A stretch of 15,075 nucleotides of DNA, from positions 1 through 15,075 of the forward strand of contig JALFYG010000122.1 in the NCBI GenBank assembly GCA_022784805.1, written 5' to 3'. Below, one piece after another: positions 6,370 to 13,152 of this stretch (its first letter is position 1; each line of letters begins with the position of its first letter). This DNA comes from Spirochaetales bacterium (GTDB taxonomy: Bacteria > Spirochaetota > Spirochaetia > Sphaerochaetales > Sphaerochaetaceae). The translations under genes were made by a program, and so were the position numbers. Below the pieces are notes generated by a model that was not told the origin of the DNA, did not search any database, and worked only from the letters and a program-made list of their open reading frames with translations.

Positions 6370-8310
6370 TTACTTGTTAAAAGCAATGATAGGGAGGAAC
6401 TTTTCTACTGAGAGGGATGCGCCACCAACGAGAGCACCATCAATATTTTCCTTAGCCATCAAAGCCTTAACATTCTCAGCTTTAACAGAACCACCATACT
6501 GTATTATGAGTTTTTCTGCAATATCTTTTGAATACAAACGAGCAACGGTTTCTCTGATGAAAGCGTGTGCATTGTCTGCATCTTCAGGTGTTGCTGTCTT
6601 TCCTGTTCCGATTGCCCAGACAGGCTCATAAGCAATAGTGATCTTTGACATTTCTTCTGGTTTTACACCTTTGAGACCGACTTCGAGCTGAGCTGTAAGA
6701 ACTTCCTCGAGTTTTCCGCCTTCTCTCTCTTCAAGTGTTTCACCGACACAGAGATCAACATCCATGCCACACTCGAGAGCAAGAAGAACCTTACCATTGA
6801 TGATTTCGTTTGTTTCACCATAGTACTGTCTTCTCTCGCTGTGTCCGAGGATAACTGTGTTGACACCAAGATCCTGGAGCATCAAAGGAGAAACTTCACC
6901 TGTGTATGCACCTTCCTTGTGGTCAGCCATGTTCTCTGCTGCAACGATGATTGGGCTTCCCTTAACTGCTTCAACAACACCAGGAAGATCAACATATGGG
7001 CAAGCGATCATACACTTGCAGTCTGCACCACTCTCTTTGTAAGCGTCAGCAAGTTCCTTTGCATACTTCTTAGCAGCACTTGGAACAAGATTCATCTTCC
7101 AGTTACCAGCGATGTAAGGTCTTCTGCCTTCGCACTTCTCAAGAGCCTTGATACCAGGAAGAACCTTTCCTTCCAAGAATTCGAGGGAAGCACCACCACC
7201 AGTTGAAACGTGGGAGATCTGAGAAGCAAGACCGAACTTGTTGATGGCTGCGACACTGTCACCACCACCGACGACAGAGATAGCTTCGCTTTCAGCAAGA
7301 GCCTTTGCAACAGCTTCTGTGCCCTTAGCAAAAGCAGCAAATTCGAATACGCCCATTGGTCCGTTCCAAACAACGTTCTTAGCGCTCTTCATCTCTGCAA
7401 CGATTGCTTCAACTGTCTTTGGTCCGATGTCGAGGCCCATGAGACCTTCTGGGATATCAACAGAATCAACAGCAACTGGAGTTGCGTTTTCATCAAACTT
7501 ATCAGCACAGACATGGTCGATTGGGAGGATAACCTTTACACCCTTCTTCTCTGCTGCAGCCAAGAATGCCTTTGCTGTTTCCTGATAATCATCTTCAACA
7601 AGGCTTGTTCCTACGCTGTGTCCAAGAACCTTGAGGAATGTGTAAGCCATACCACCGCCGATGACGATAGTATCACATGTCTTAACGAGAGACTCGAGAA
7701 CGCTGATCTTTGAAGAAACCTTAGATCCGCCGATGACAGCAACGAATGGATGCTCTGGGTTCTCCAAAAGTGGAGCCATGAACTTTACTTCCTTTTCAAT
7801 GAGGAAACCTGCAAAAGCTGGGAGATAGTGAGCGACACCCTCTGTAGAAGCATGAGCTCTGTGAGCTGTACCAAATGCATCGTTTACATAGAGGTCACCA
7901 TATGAAGCCAATTCCTTTGCATAAGCTTCGCCATTCTTCTCTTCCTCTGGATAGAATCTGACGTTCTCAAGGAGAAGAACTTCGCCTGCCTTAAGAGCTT
8001 CGACTTCCTTCTTGACTTCTTCACCGATTACATCTGGAGCGAGCTTGACTGGCTTACCAAGAAGTTTCTCGAATTCAGCTCTGATAGGAGCCATTGAGAA
8101 ATCCATGTTCTTCTGTCCCTTTGGTCTTCCATAGTGGGACATGACAACAAGAGATGCACCGTTATCAAGAATGTAGTTGATAGTTGGAAGAGCAGCCTTA
8201 ATTCTTGTTGCGTCTGTTACAACGCCATTCTTTACAGGAACATTGAAGTCGACTCTGATAAGTACCCTCTTACCTTTGAGATCTGCTTCTTTTACTGTGT
8301 TAAGTACCAT
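6370..8310 (-). CDS. pgk-tpiA: Phosphoglycerate kinase-triosephosphate isomerase fusion
   Basis: A 646-residue cytosolic protein joining two glycolytic enzymes in one open frame. Residues 1-390 are PGK, which makes ATP and 3-phosphoglycerate: RVDFNVP (19-25), SHYGRPKG (58-65), GGSKVSSK (194-201), WNGPMGVFE (315-323) and the nucleotide loop GGGDSVAA (348-355). A five-residue linker EKCEG (391-395, bases 7140-7126) leads into a complete TIM: RPYIAGNWKMN with Asn403 and Lys405, ILGHSERR with His490, and YEPVWAIGTGKT with Glu562. No in-frame start codon lies between the domains, so TIM can only be made as part of the fusion. The start is ATG 8310: AAGGAA (8322-8317) is 6 bases before it, but touches the longer TTG at 8316. 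PGK-TIM fusions are known from Thermotoga maritima. The gene lies downstream of gapA and a terminator. Confidence 0.95.
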   Translation of the reverse strand: MVLNTVKEADLKGKRVLIRVDFNVPVKNGVVTDATRIKAALPTINYILDNGASLVVMSHYGRPKGQKNMDFSMAPIRAEFEKLLGKPVKLAPDVIGEEVKKEVEALKAGEVLLLENVRFYPEEEKNGEAYAKELASYGDLYVNDAFGTAHRAHASTEGVAHYLPAFAGFLIEKEVKFMAPLLENPEHPFVAVIGGSKVSSKISVLESLVKTCDTIVIGGGMAYTFLKVLGHSVGTSLVEDDYQETAKAFLAAAEKKGVKVILPIDHVCADKFDENATPVAVDSVDIPEGLMGLDIGPKTVEAIVAEMKSAKNVVWNGPMGVFEFAAFAKGTEAVAKALAESEAISVVGGGDSVAAINKFGLASQISHVSTGGGASLEFLEGKVLPGIKALEKCEGRRPYIAGNWKMNLVPSAAKKYAKELADAYKESGADCKCMIACPYVDLPGVVEAVKGSPIIVAAENMADHKEGAYTGEVSPLMLQDLGVNTVILGHSERRQYYGETNEIINGKVLLALECGMDVDLCVGETLEEREGGKLEEVLTAQLEVGLKGVKPEEMSKITIAYEPVWAIGTGKTATPEDADNAHAFIRETVARLYSKDIAEKLIIQYGGSVKAENVKALMAKENIDGALVGGASLSVEKFLPIIAFNK

Positions 8311-8328
8311 AATCAATTCCTTTTTGAG

Positions 8329-8352
8329 AAAAAAAGGCCTGCTGAGCAGGCC
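8329..8352 (-). terminator. Intrinsic terminator between gapA and pgk-tpi
   Basis: On the minus strand GGCCTGC (8352-8346), loop TCA, GCAGGCC (8342-8336), then seven T (8335-8329). It lies 25 bases after the gapA stop, and the pgk-tpi Shine-Dalgarno begins only 6 bases after the U-tract. A weaker upstream hairpin (TTCGA ... TCGAA, about 8367-8353) precedes it. Confidence 0.88.
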
Positions 8353-8377
8353 CTTCGATCAAGTCGAACGACCAGAA

Positions 8378-9385
8378 TTAGCCGTTGACCTTCTTCATGT
8401 GAGCAATGAGGTCGAGAACCTTGTTTGAGTATCCGATCTCGTTGTCGTACCAAGATACAACCTTTACGAATGTATCTGTGAGTGCGATACCAGCCTTAGC
8501 GTCGAAGATAGATGTTCTTGTGTCGCCGAGGAAGTCAGAAGAAACAACTGCATCTTCTGTGTATCCGAGGATACCCTTGAGCTCGCCTTCACTTGCCTTC
8601 TTCATTGCTGCACAAATCTCAGCATAAGTAGCTGGTTTTGCAAGGTTAACTGTGAGGTCAACAACAGAAACGTCAAGAGTAGGAACTCTCATTGACATAC
8701 CTGTGAGCTTTCCGTTGAGGGAAGGAATAACCTTACCAACAGCCTTAGCAGCACCTGTTGAAGATGGGATGATGTTTCCGGATGCAGCTCTACCACCTCT
8801 CCAGTCCTTCATGCTTGGTCCGTCAACTGTCTTCTGAGTAGCTGTTGTTGAGTGAACAGTTGTCATGAGACCATCAACGATTCCGAAGTTGTCGTTAAGA
8901 ACCTTAGCGATAGGAGCGAGACAGTTTGTTGTACAAGAAGCGTTAGAAACGAACTGAGTTCCCTTAACATATGTATCTTCGTTGACACCGCAGACGAACA
9001 TTGGTGTGTCATCCTTTGAAGGAGCTGACATAACAACATACTTAGCACCAGCGTTGATATGAGCCTGAGCCTTCTCCTTTGTGAGGAAGAGACCTGTTGA
9101 TTCAACTACATACTCAGCACCAACTGCATCCCAAGCGAGTTCGTTAGGATCCTTACATGCTGTGACTCTGATATGCTTGCCATTGACGATAAGTTCAGAC
9201 TTCTCTGTATCTGCTTCGATTGTTCCTTCGAACTGGCCGTGCATTGTGTCATACTTGAGCATATATGCAAGGTAATCTACTGGGCAGAGGTCGTTGATGC
9301 CTACGATCTCGACATCTGCGCGGTTCATTGCAGCGCGGAAGACAAAACGTCCGATTCTTCCAAAACCATTAATACCAACTTTCAT
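8378..9385 (-). CDS. gapA: Glyceraldehyde-3-phosphate dehydrogenase, NAD-type
   Basis: 335 residues, cytosolic. It oxidises glyceraldehyde-3-phosphate to 1,3-bisphosphoglycerate, the substrate of the PGK half of the next gene. Seen: the Rossmann loop INGFGRIGR (5-13), Asp32 in GINDL (favouring NAD over NADP), catalytic Cys151 in SNASCTTNCLAP, His178 in TTVHSTTATQ, RGGRAASGNIIPSSTGAAKA, and the C-terminal WYDNEIGYSNKV. The start is ATG 9385, with AAGGAG (9398-9393) 7 bases upstream. The in-frame ATG at 9412 would add nine residues before the invariant N-terminus and has no ribosome-binding site. A promoter lies about 100 bases upstream and a terminator immediately downstream. Confidence 0.97.
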   Translation of the reverse strand: MKVGINGFGRIGRFVFRAAMNRADVEIVGINDLCPVDYLAYMLKYDTMHGQFEGTIEADTEKSELIVNGKHIRVTACKDPNELAWDAVGAEYVVESTGLFLTKEKAQAHINAGAKYVVMSAPSKDDTPMFVCGVNEDTYVKGTQFVSNASCTTNCLAPIAKVLNDNFGIVDGLMTTVHSTTATQKTVDGPSMKDWRGGRAASGNIIPSSTGAAKAVGKVIPSLNGKLTGMSMRVPTLDVSVVDLTVNLAKPATYAEICAAMKKASEGELKGILGYTEDAVVSSDFLGDTRTSIFDAKAGIALTDTFVKVVSWYDNEIGYSNKVLDLIAHMKKVNG

Positions 9386-9410
9386 GTTAAATCTCCTTAT
9401 ACATGACGAC

Positions 9411-9433
9411 ATCTAATTAGATAACAATTTATC
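9411..9433. repeat. AT-rich inverted repeats in the gapA leader
   Basis: A perfect 12-base palindrome ATCTAATTAGAT (9411-9422) overlaps an inverted repeat GATAA-CAAT-TTATC (9420-9433). Both lie in the untranslated leader, 13-35 bases upstream of the gapA Shine-Dalgarno. They could be an operator or a small RNA hairpin. In AT-rich DNA such repeats also arise by chance. Confidence 0.35.
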
Positions 9434-9485
9434 CGAATATGCGGTTTTTCTATTACCACATTTGTGTTCTTTAATCAATACAGTG

Positions 9486-9514
9486 AATATAACTATCTCA
9501 AAAAGAAACGGCAA
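9486..9514 (-). promoter_or_regulatory. Candidate gapA promoter
   Basis: On the minus strand -35 TTGCCG (9514-9509), a 17-base spacer, and -10 TATATT (9491-9486). Transcription would begin near 9479, giving a leader of about 94 bases before ATG 9385. The promoter lies wholly in the 152-base gap after ybeY. It is consensus-based only; a weaker alternative is TTGATT with TAATAG about 30 bases downstream. Confidence 0.5.
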
Positions 9515-9537
9515 ATTCACATAAATTCATAAACCGA

Positions 9538-10002
9538 TTAACTTTTAAGAGAAAGTTTAGTTAACACTTCCTCCTGTTCCTTCAGCATTTCCTCTGTTGC
9601 AAAGTCATTTGTTTTATGATCCAAGCCCCTGAGATGTAGGAGTCCATGAAGAAGAAGTCTATTAAGCTCTTCCTCTTCCTTCACTCCGAACTCCATTGCG
9701 TTTCTTCTCATGGTGTCCAGGGAAATGAAGATATCACCCATCTCCTCTTCTTCCGGCATTTCAAGCTCTTGATCATCGAAAGAAATAGGGAAAGAAGGAG
9801 CGTCATCCAAACGGAATGTGAGAATATCTGTAGGAGCATCAATCTCCCTATACTCTCTATTCAGGTTTTGTATCTCTTCATCTGTAACAAAGGTGACGGA
9901 GAAATCTCTCTTTTCGTTGTAAAAAGAAGTGAGCTTCTTCAACACAGCCCTGACTTCTTTCATGTCTATCTTTTCTTCTGTCTCGTTTTCTATGTAATAC
10001 AT
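9538..10002 (-). CDS. ybeY: YbeY endoribonuclease / rRNA maturation factor
   Basis: 154 residues, cytosolic zinc-dependent RNase involved in 16S rRNA 3'-end processing and ribosome quality control. Seen: the zinc motif HGLLHLRGLDH with His119, His123 and His129, the preceding APTDILTFRLDD (56-67), and EMGDIFISLDTMRRNA (87-102), all diagnostic. The acidic stretch DDQELEMPEEEE (76-87) is a family-typical variable loop. ATG 10002 lies 2 bases after the stop of the 7TM-HD gene, whose last codons contain its Shine-Dalgarno (AAGGA). It is the last gene of the phoH cluster. No hairpin terminator is visible after it. Confidence 0.95.
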   Translation of the reverse strand: MYYIENETEEKIDMKEVRAVLKKLTSFYNEKRDFSVTFVTDEEIQNLNREYREIDAPTDILTFRLDDAPSFPISFDDQELEMPEEEEMGDIFISLDTMRRNAMEFGVKEEEELNRLLLHGLLHLRGLDHKTNDFATEEMLKEQEEVLTKLSLKS

Positions 10003-10004
10003 AA

Positions 10005-12200
10005 TTAATCCTTATCGTTATCGTAGCTGATTCTATGATGGTCCCTGCCAAAGAGAGGAGGAATAAAGGCTTCCTTCAGCTTCTTCAGGTCTGTCATAGT
10101 CAGGTTGGAGTTATCAAGCTGGCCATGGGCAATCTTATCAGAGATGATAGAATTGATGAACTTCTCATACTTCTGATGGTTAGGTCTGTTGATAGTCCTT
10201 GTTGCAGCTTCAACGCAGTCAGCAAGCATGACGATGGCAGACTCCTTTGTTGAAGGAATATTGCCGTCATACTGGAAGTCTTCTTTCTCAACGACGCTAT
10301 TCTTGCTGGCGTTCTTTACAGCTTCATTATAGAAGTACCTTATAAGGTCATTTCCATGGTGCTCCCCAATAATATCCAAGACTTCCTGTGGCAGTCCTAT
10401 TTCCTTACCCTTTTCTGTACCAAGTCTTACGTGGCTCTTGATGATTGAACGGGAGAGCTGGGAAGAGATGGAGTCATGGGCATTTTTGTCGCTTTGGTTC
10501 TCAACAAAGTATTCAGGGTGAACCATCTTTCCAATGTCATGATATCTTGCTCCAACCAAAGTAAGCTCAGCATTGGCTCCTATGGCCACAGCTCCTGCAT
10601 ATGCAAGGTCAGAGACATTCTTCACGTGGTTATATGTTCCCTGTGCAACCTGAGAAAGCTGAGTCAAGACAGCGTTGTCGTTATAGGCAAGTTCCAGAAG
10701 CCTCTGCTTTGTAGGTATGTTGAATACTTTCTCCAAAATAGGAAGAAGTATGGAATAGATGATGAATGAAACAAGAATATTTGCACTGGAAGCAATGGAA
10801 TTGACCAGTATATCGAAGAAACCTATTCCCCTATATATTCCGAAGAAAGCAGTAATCAGGATGGAATAGAGGGTACACAATAGGCATAGTACTATCGTGT
10901 GGAATCTACCCTTGTCATTCTTTATGGACATATTCACGGCAGAAGCCACCATGACAATATAGAAGAATGTCATCAACTCTGATGTTGGCCAGAGGGTATA
11001 AAGGGCTGCAAAAACAAGAGTACCAGCCAGTCCATAGGAACGCCTGTTGGTAATGGTGGTGCCCACCATTCCTAGTATAAAGAATGGCATGAATGAAGCC
11101 ATCTCAGTCATTCCCCTATTGACCAAAGCCCAGGAAATAAAGAATGCCAAAAGAAGACACACATCAATAATGGAGAGCATTATCAAGGTGTATTGGGCTT
11201 TTCTATAGGAGTATGGTACAAGAGAGAACTCATAGATAAACCAGAAGATCATTATAAATGAAACAAGAATAACTCTTGGGAGAACAGAGAGAGCTGAGAT
11301 GTTGAAGACCTTTTTGGTATTAAGGATTTCAAGAATATTCAACTGTTCTTCTGTAACAAGGGTATCTGTCTTGAGAATGTAGTCACCCTTCTCTATCTTC
11401 ACGACAACTGGTTCTACGGTATTTCTTGCACTGTCAACCTGGCTCTTGGTATAGACTTCATCGTAAATGACATTAGGCTTTATGATCATTTGGGAGAGAT
11501 CTGCAATAAGCTGCATCTCTTCAAAAGACAAGTTGGAGTAGCTCTGTATCAAGTATTGATAAATAGAAGAGCGAAGGCTGTTGAGTGTAGTACAATCAGC
11601 AATATTCATTTCCTTTTTCTCTAAGGAATAAGGAAGTTCATTGGAGCTCTCTACAACTATCTTCTTTTTTCCCTCCTGAAGAAGATAAGACAAGTCTCTG
11701 TCCTGGAAGATTCCTTCTTTTATAAAGTGATCTACAGTATCACAGGTGAGAGCAGCGACTTTCAGGCCACCGTCCCCTAGCTTTGATGTGAGAATAAGAT
11801 AACCCTTCATGGCTTCATCGATATCTTCCGGTACACTACCAGTCTCTGTATACATCTCGATCAAGTCATAAAGACCTTCCGTGTCATCCTTCATAGACAA
11901 AGTTGAGCTATAGGAATAGGAAAAGAAAGGTATCACCTGAGCTTCGGCATCATCCTTCAGCTTCTTTGTGGACTCTTCATCGATGAAAGTAAAAGTGATG
12001 GGAGAAATCAAATCTTCGTCACTGAGCTCGTTGGCCTTATATTCCCTTGTAGTCTTTATAGATAAGAGAAGATTTGATGAGAGAAAAATTGGTATACCCA
12101 CACCCAGAATCAAAGAAATGACCATCAATGAAATAAAGGCAGTAAGCTGCGCTTTTGAAAAGATGGTAAAATCAATGGGTAATCTCTTTTTATTTGCCAT
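10005..12200 (-). CDS. PgpH-like 7TM-HD membrane phosphodiesterase
   Basis: 731 residues, inner membrane. The family degrades cyclic di-AMP. Architecture: a first membrane helix (about 16-43), an extracytoplasmic 7TMR-HDED region (about 44-300), a block of hydrophobic helices (about 305-500), then a cytoplasmic HD domain (about 515-690). Metal-ligand candidates are all present: His525 in YNHVKN, His554-Asp555 in YHDIGK, His590 in KSHVRLG, His614-His615 in GEHHGND and Asp661 in LADCVE. It should therefore be active. The start is ATG 12200, preferred because GGAGG is 6 bases before it but only 3 from the adjacent ATG 12203. It overlaps phoH by 11 bases and is followed by ybeY after 2 bases. The phoH-7TMHD-ybeY order is widely conserved. 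Substrate c-di-AMP is inferred from the family; no cyclase gene is in the window. Confidence 0.92.
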   Translation of the reverse strand: MANKKRLPIDFTIFSKAQLTAFISLMVISLILGVGIPIFLSSNLLLSIKTTREYKANELSDEDLISPITFTFIDEESTKKLKDDAEAQVIPFFSYSYSSTLSMKDDTEGLYDLIEMYTETGSVPEDIDEAMKGYLILTSKLGDGGLKVAALTCDTVDHFIKEGIFQDRDLSYLLQEGKKKIVVESSNELPYSLEKKEMNIADCTTLNSLRSSIYQYLIQSYSNLSFEEMQLIADLSQMIIKPNVIYDEVYTKSQVDSARNTVEPVVVKIEKGDYILKTDTLVTEEQLNILEILNTKKVFNISALSVLPRVILVSFIMIFWFIYEFSLVPYSYRKAQYTLIMLSIIDVCLLLAFFISWALVNRGMTEMASFMPFFILGMVGTTITNRRSYGLAGTLVFAALYTLWPTSELMTFFYIVMVASAVNMSIKNDKGRFHTIVLCLLCTLYSILITAFFGIYRGIGFFDILVNSIASSANILVSFIIYSILLPILEKVFNIPTKQRLLELAYNDNAVLTQLSQVAQGTYNHVKNVSDLAYAGAVAIGANAELTLVGARYHDIGKMVHPEYFVENQSDKNAHDSISSQLSRSIIKSHVRLGTEKGKEIGLPQEVLDIIGEHHGNDLIRYFYNEAVKNASKNSVVEKEDFQYDGNIPSTKESAIVMLADCVEAATRTINRPNHQKYEKFINSIISDKIAHGQLDNSNLTMTDLKKLKEAFIPPLFGRDHHRISYDNDKD

Positions 12201-13149
12201 CATTCTCCTCCAGAGAATAAGCTTTCACTATTTCCCTTACTATTCGGGACCTTACAGTATCCCTATGAGAGAATCTTACCACAGAGAGAGACTCAATTCC
12301 ACAAAGTATCTTCATTGCTTCAGTAAAACCACTGTCACTCTTCTTAGGCAAATCTATCTGTGTGGGGTCTCCTGTTATTACGGCAGTACTTGACTCTCCT
12401 ATACGGGTAAGGAACATTCTCATCTGTCCGTTGGTTGTGTTCTGGGCTTCATCAAGAATGACCACACTGTTATTGAGACTCCTTCCCCTCATATAAGCCA
12501 GTGGAGCTATCTCTATTGTTCCATTCTCCTCTAGTCTCTTTATCTGCTGAGGATTTAGTAATAAGTCCATGGCATCATATAGAGGCCTGAGATATGGATT
12601 AAGTTTCTGGGATAGATCTCCAGGCAAAAAACCTAAAGACTCTCCAGCTTCAACCACAGGGCGAGTCATGACAATCTTATTCTTTCTTCCGCTGAATACT
12701 TCTTCAAGAGCATAGGCAATAGCAAGAAAAGTCTTACCAGTACCTGCTGGTCCAGAGGCGAAGATAATCTGGTTGGAAGCCAGGGCATTAATAAACTCCT
12801 TCTGGTTCTTGGTCTTTGGCCAGACAGTCTTTCCCAGGACAGAGATAGTCTCCTTAATGACTTTATTCTCTCTTACAACATCTTCCTTCTCTTCCTCATC
12901 CATTTCCTGGCTTACAGCCTGAAACTCCATATAAATCTCGCCTTCATCAAGGACACCTCTTTCCCTTCCCTTCTCTTCAAGCCTCTTCATCAAAGGGATG
13001 AACTTAGGTGTGTTACGGAAAATGGTAAGGCTGTCACCTCTTACAGCAAGATCGGAACCCAAAATCAATTCAAGATATGAGAGATTTCTATCATTGGGTC
13101 CCAAGACGCTTTCTGCGCTGTCATCAGCAAATACATATGTTTCAGCCAT
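12190..13149 (-). CDS. phoH: PhoH-like ATPase (YbeZ type)
   Basis: 319 residues, cytosolic P-loop NTPase, linked to RNA metabolism through its partner YbeY. Seen: Walker A GPAGTGKT (133-140), TRPVVEAGESLGFLPGD (162-178), the conserved segment APLAYMRGRSLNNS, Walker B VVILDEAQN (229-237), TGDPTQIDLP and a closing VRFSHRDTVRSRIV. Residues 1-100 form a shorter N-terminal domain, likely KH-like as in the family, without a PIN domain. ATG 13149 lies 3 bases after the upstream outer-membrane gene, with GGGAGAG 9 bases ahead inside that gene. It overlaps the 7TM-HD gene. Confidence 0.95.
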   Translation of the reverse strand: MAETYVFADDSAESVLGPNDRNLSYLELILGSDLAVRGDSLTIFRNTPKFIPLMKRLEEKGRERGVLDEGEIYMEFQAVSQEMDEEEKEDVVRENKVIKETISVLGKTVWPKTKNQKEFINALASNQIIFASGPAGTGKTFLAIAYALEEVFSGRKNKIVMTRPVVEAGESLGFLPGDLSQKLNPYLRPLYDAMDLLLNPQQIKRLEENGTIEIAPLAYMRGRSLNNSVVILDEAQNTTNGQMRMFLTRIGESSTAVITGDPTQIDLPKKSDSGFTEAMKILCGIESLSVVRFSHRDTVRSRIVREIVKAYSLEENDGK

Positions 13150-13152
13150 AAA

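Noticed and set aside
7095..7150. Programmed frameshift at the PGK/TIM junction, as has been suggested for the Thermotoga fusion
   Set aside because: The two halves are in one uninterrupted frame and no slippery heptamer is visible, so no frameshift is needed.
6841..7713. Long plus-strand open frames opposite pgk-tpi
   Set aside because: They mirror the codon bias of the highly expressed minus-strand gene, have no recognisable motifs and lie wholly inside it.
9386..9412. Upstream ATG at 9412 for gapA
   Set aside because: It has no ribosome-binding site and adds residues before the invariant KVGINGFGRIG start; ATG 9385 has a well-placed AAGGAG.
9480..9525. TGTGAA and TTCACT half-sites upstream of gapA as a CRP/FNR- or Rex-like operator
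   Set aside because: The half-sites are far too widely separated for either operator type, and they flank the candidate -35/-10.
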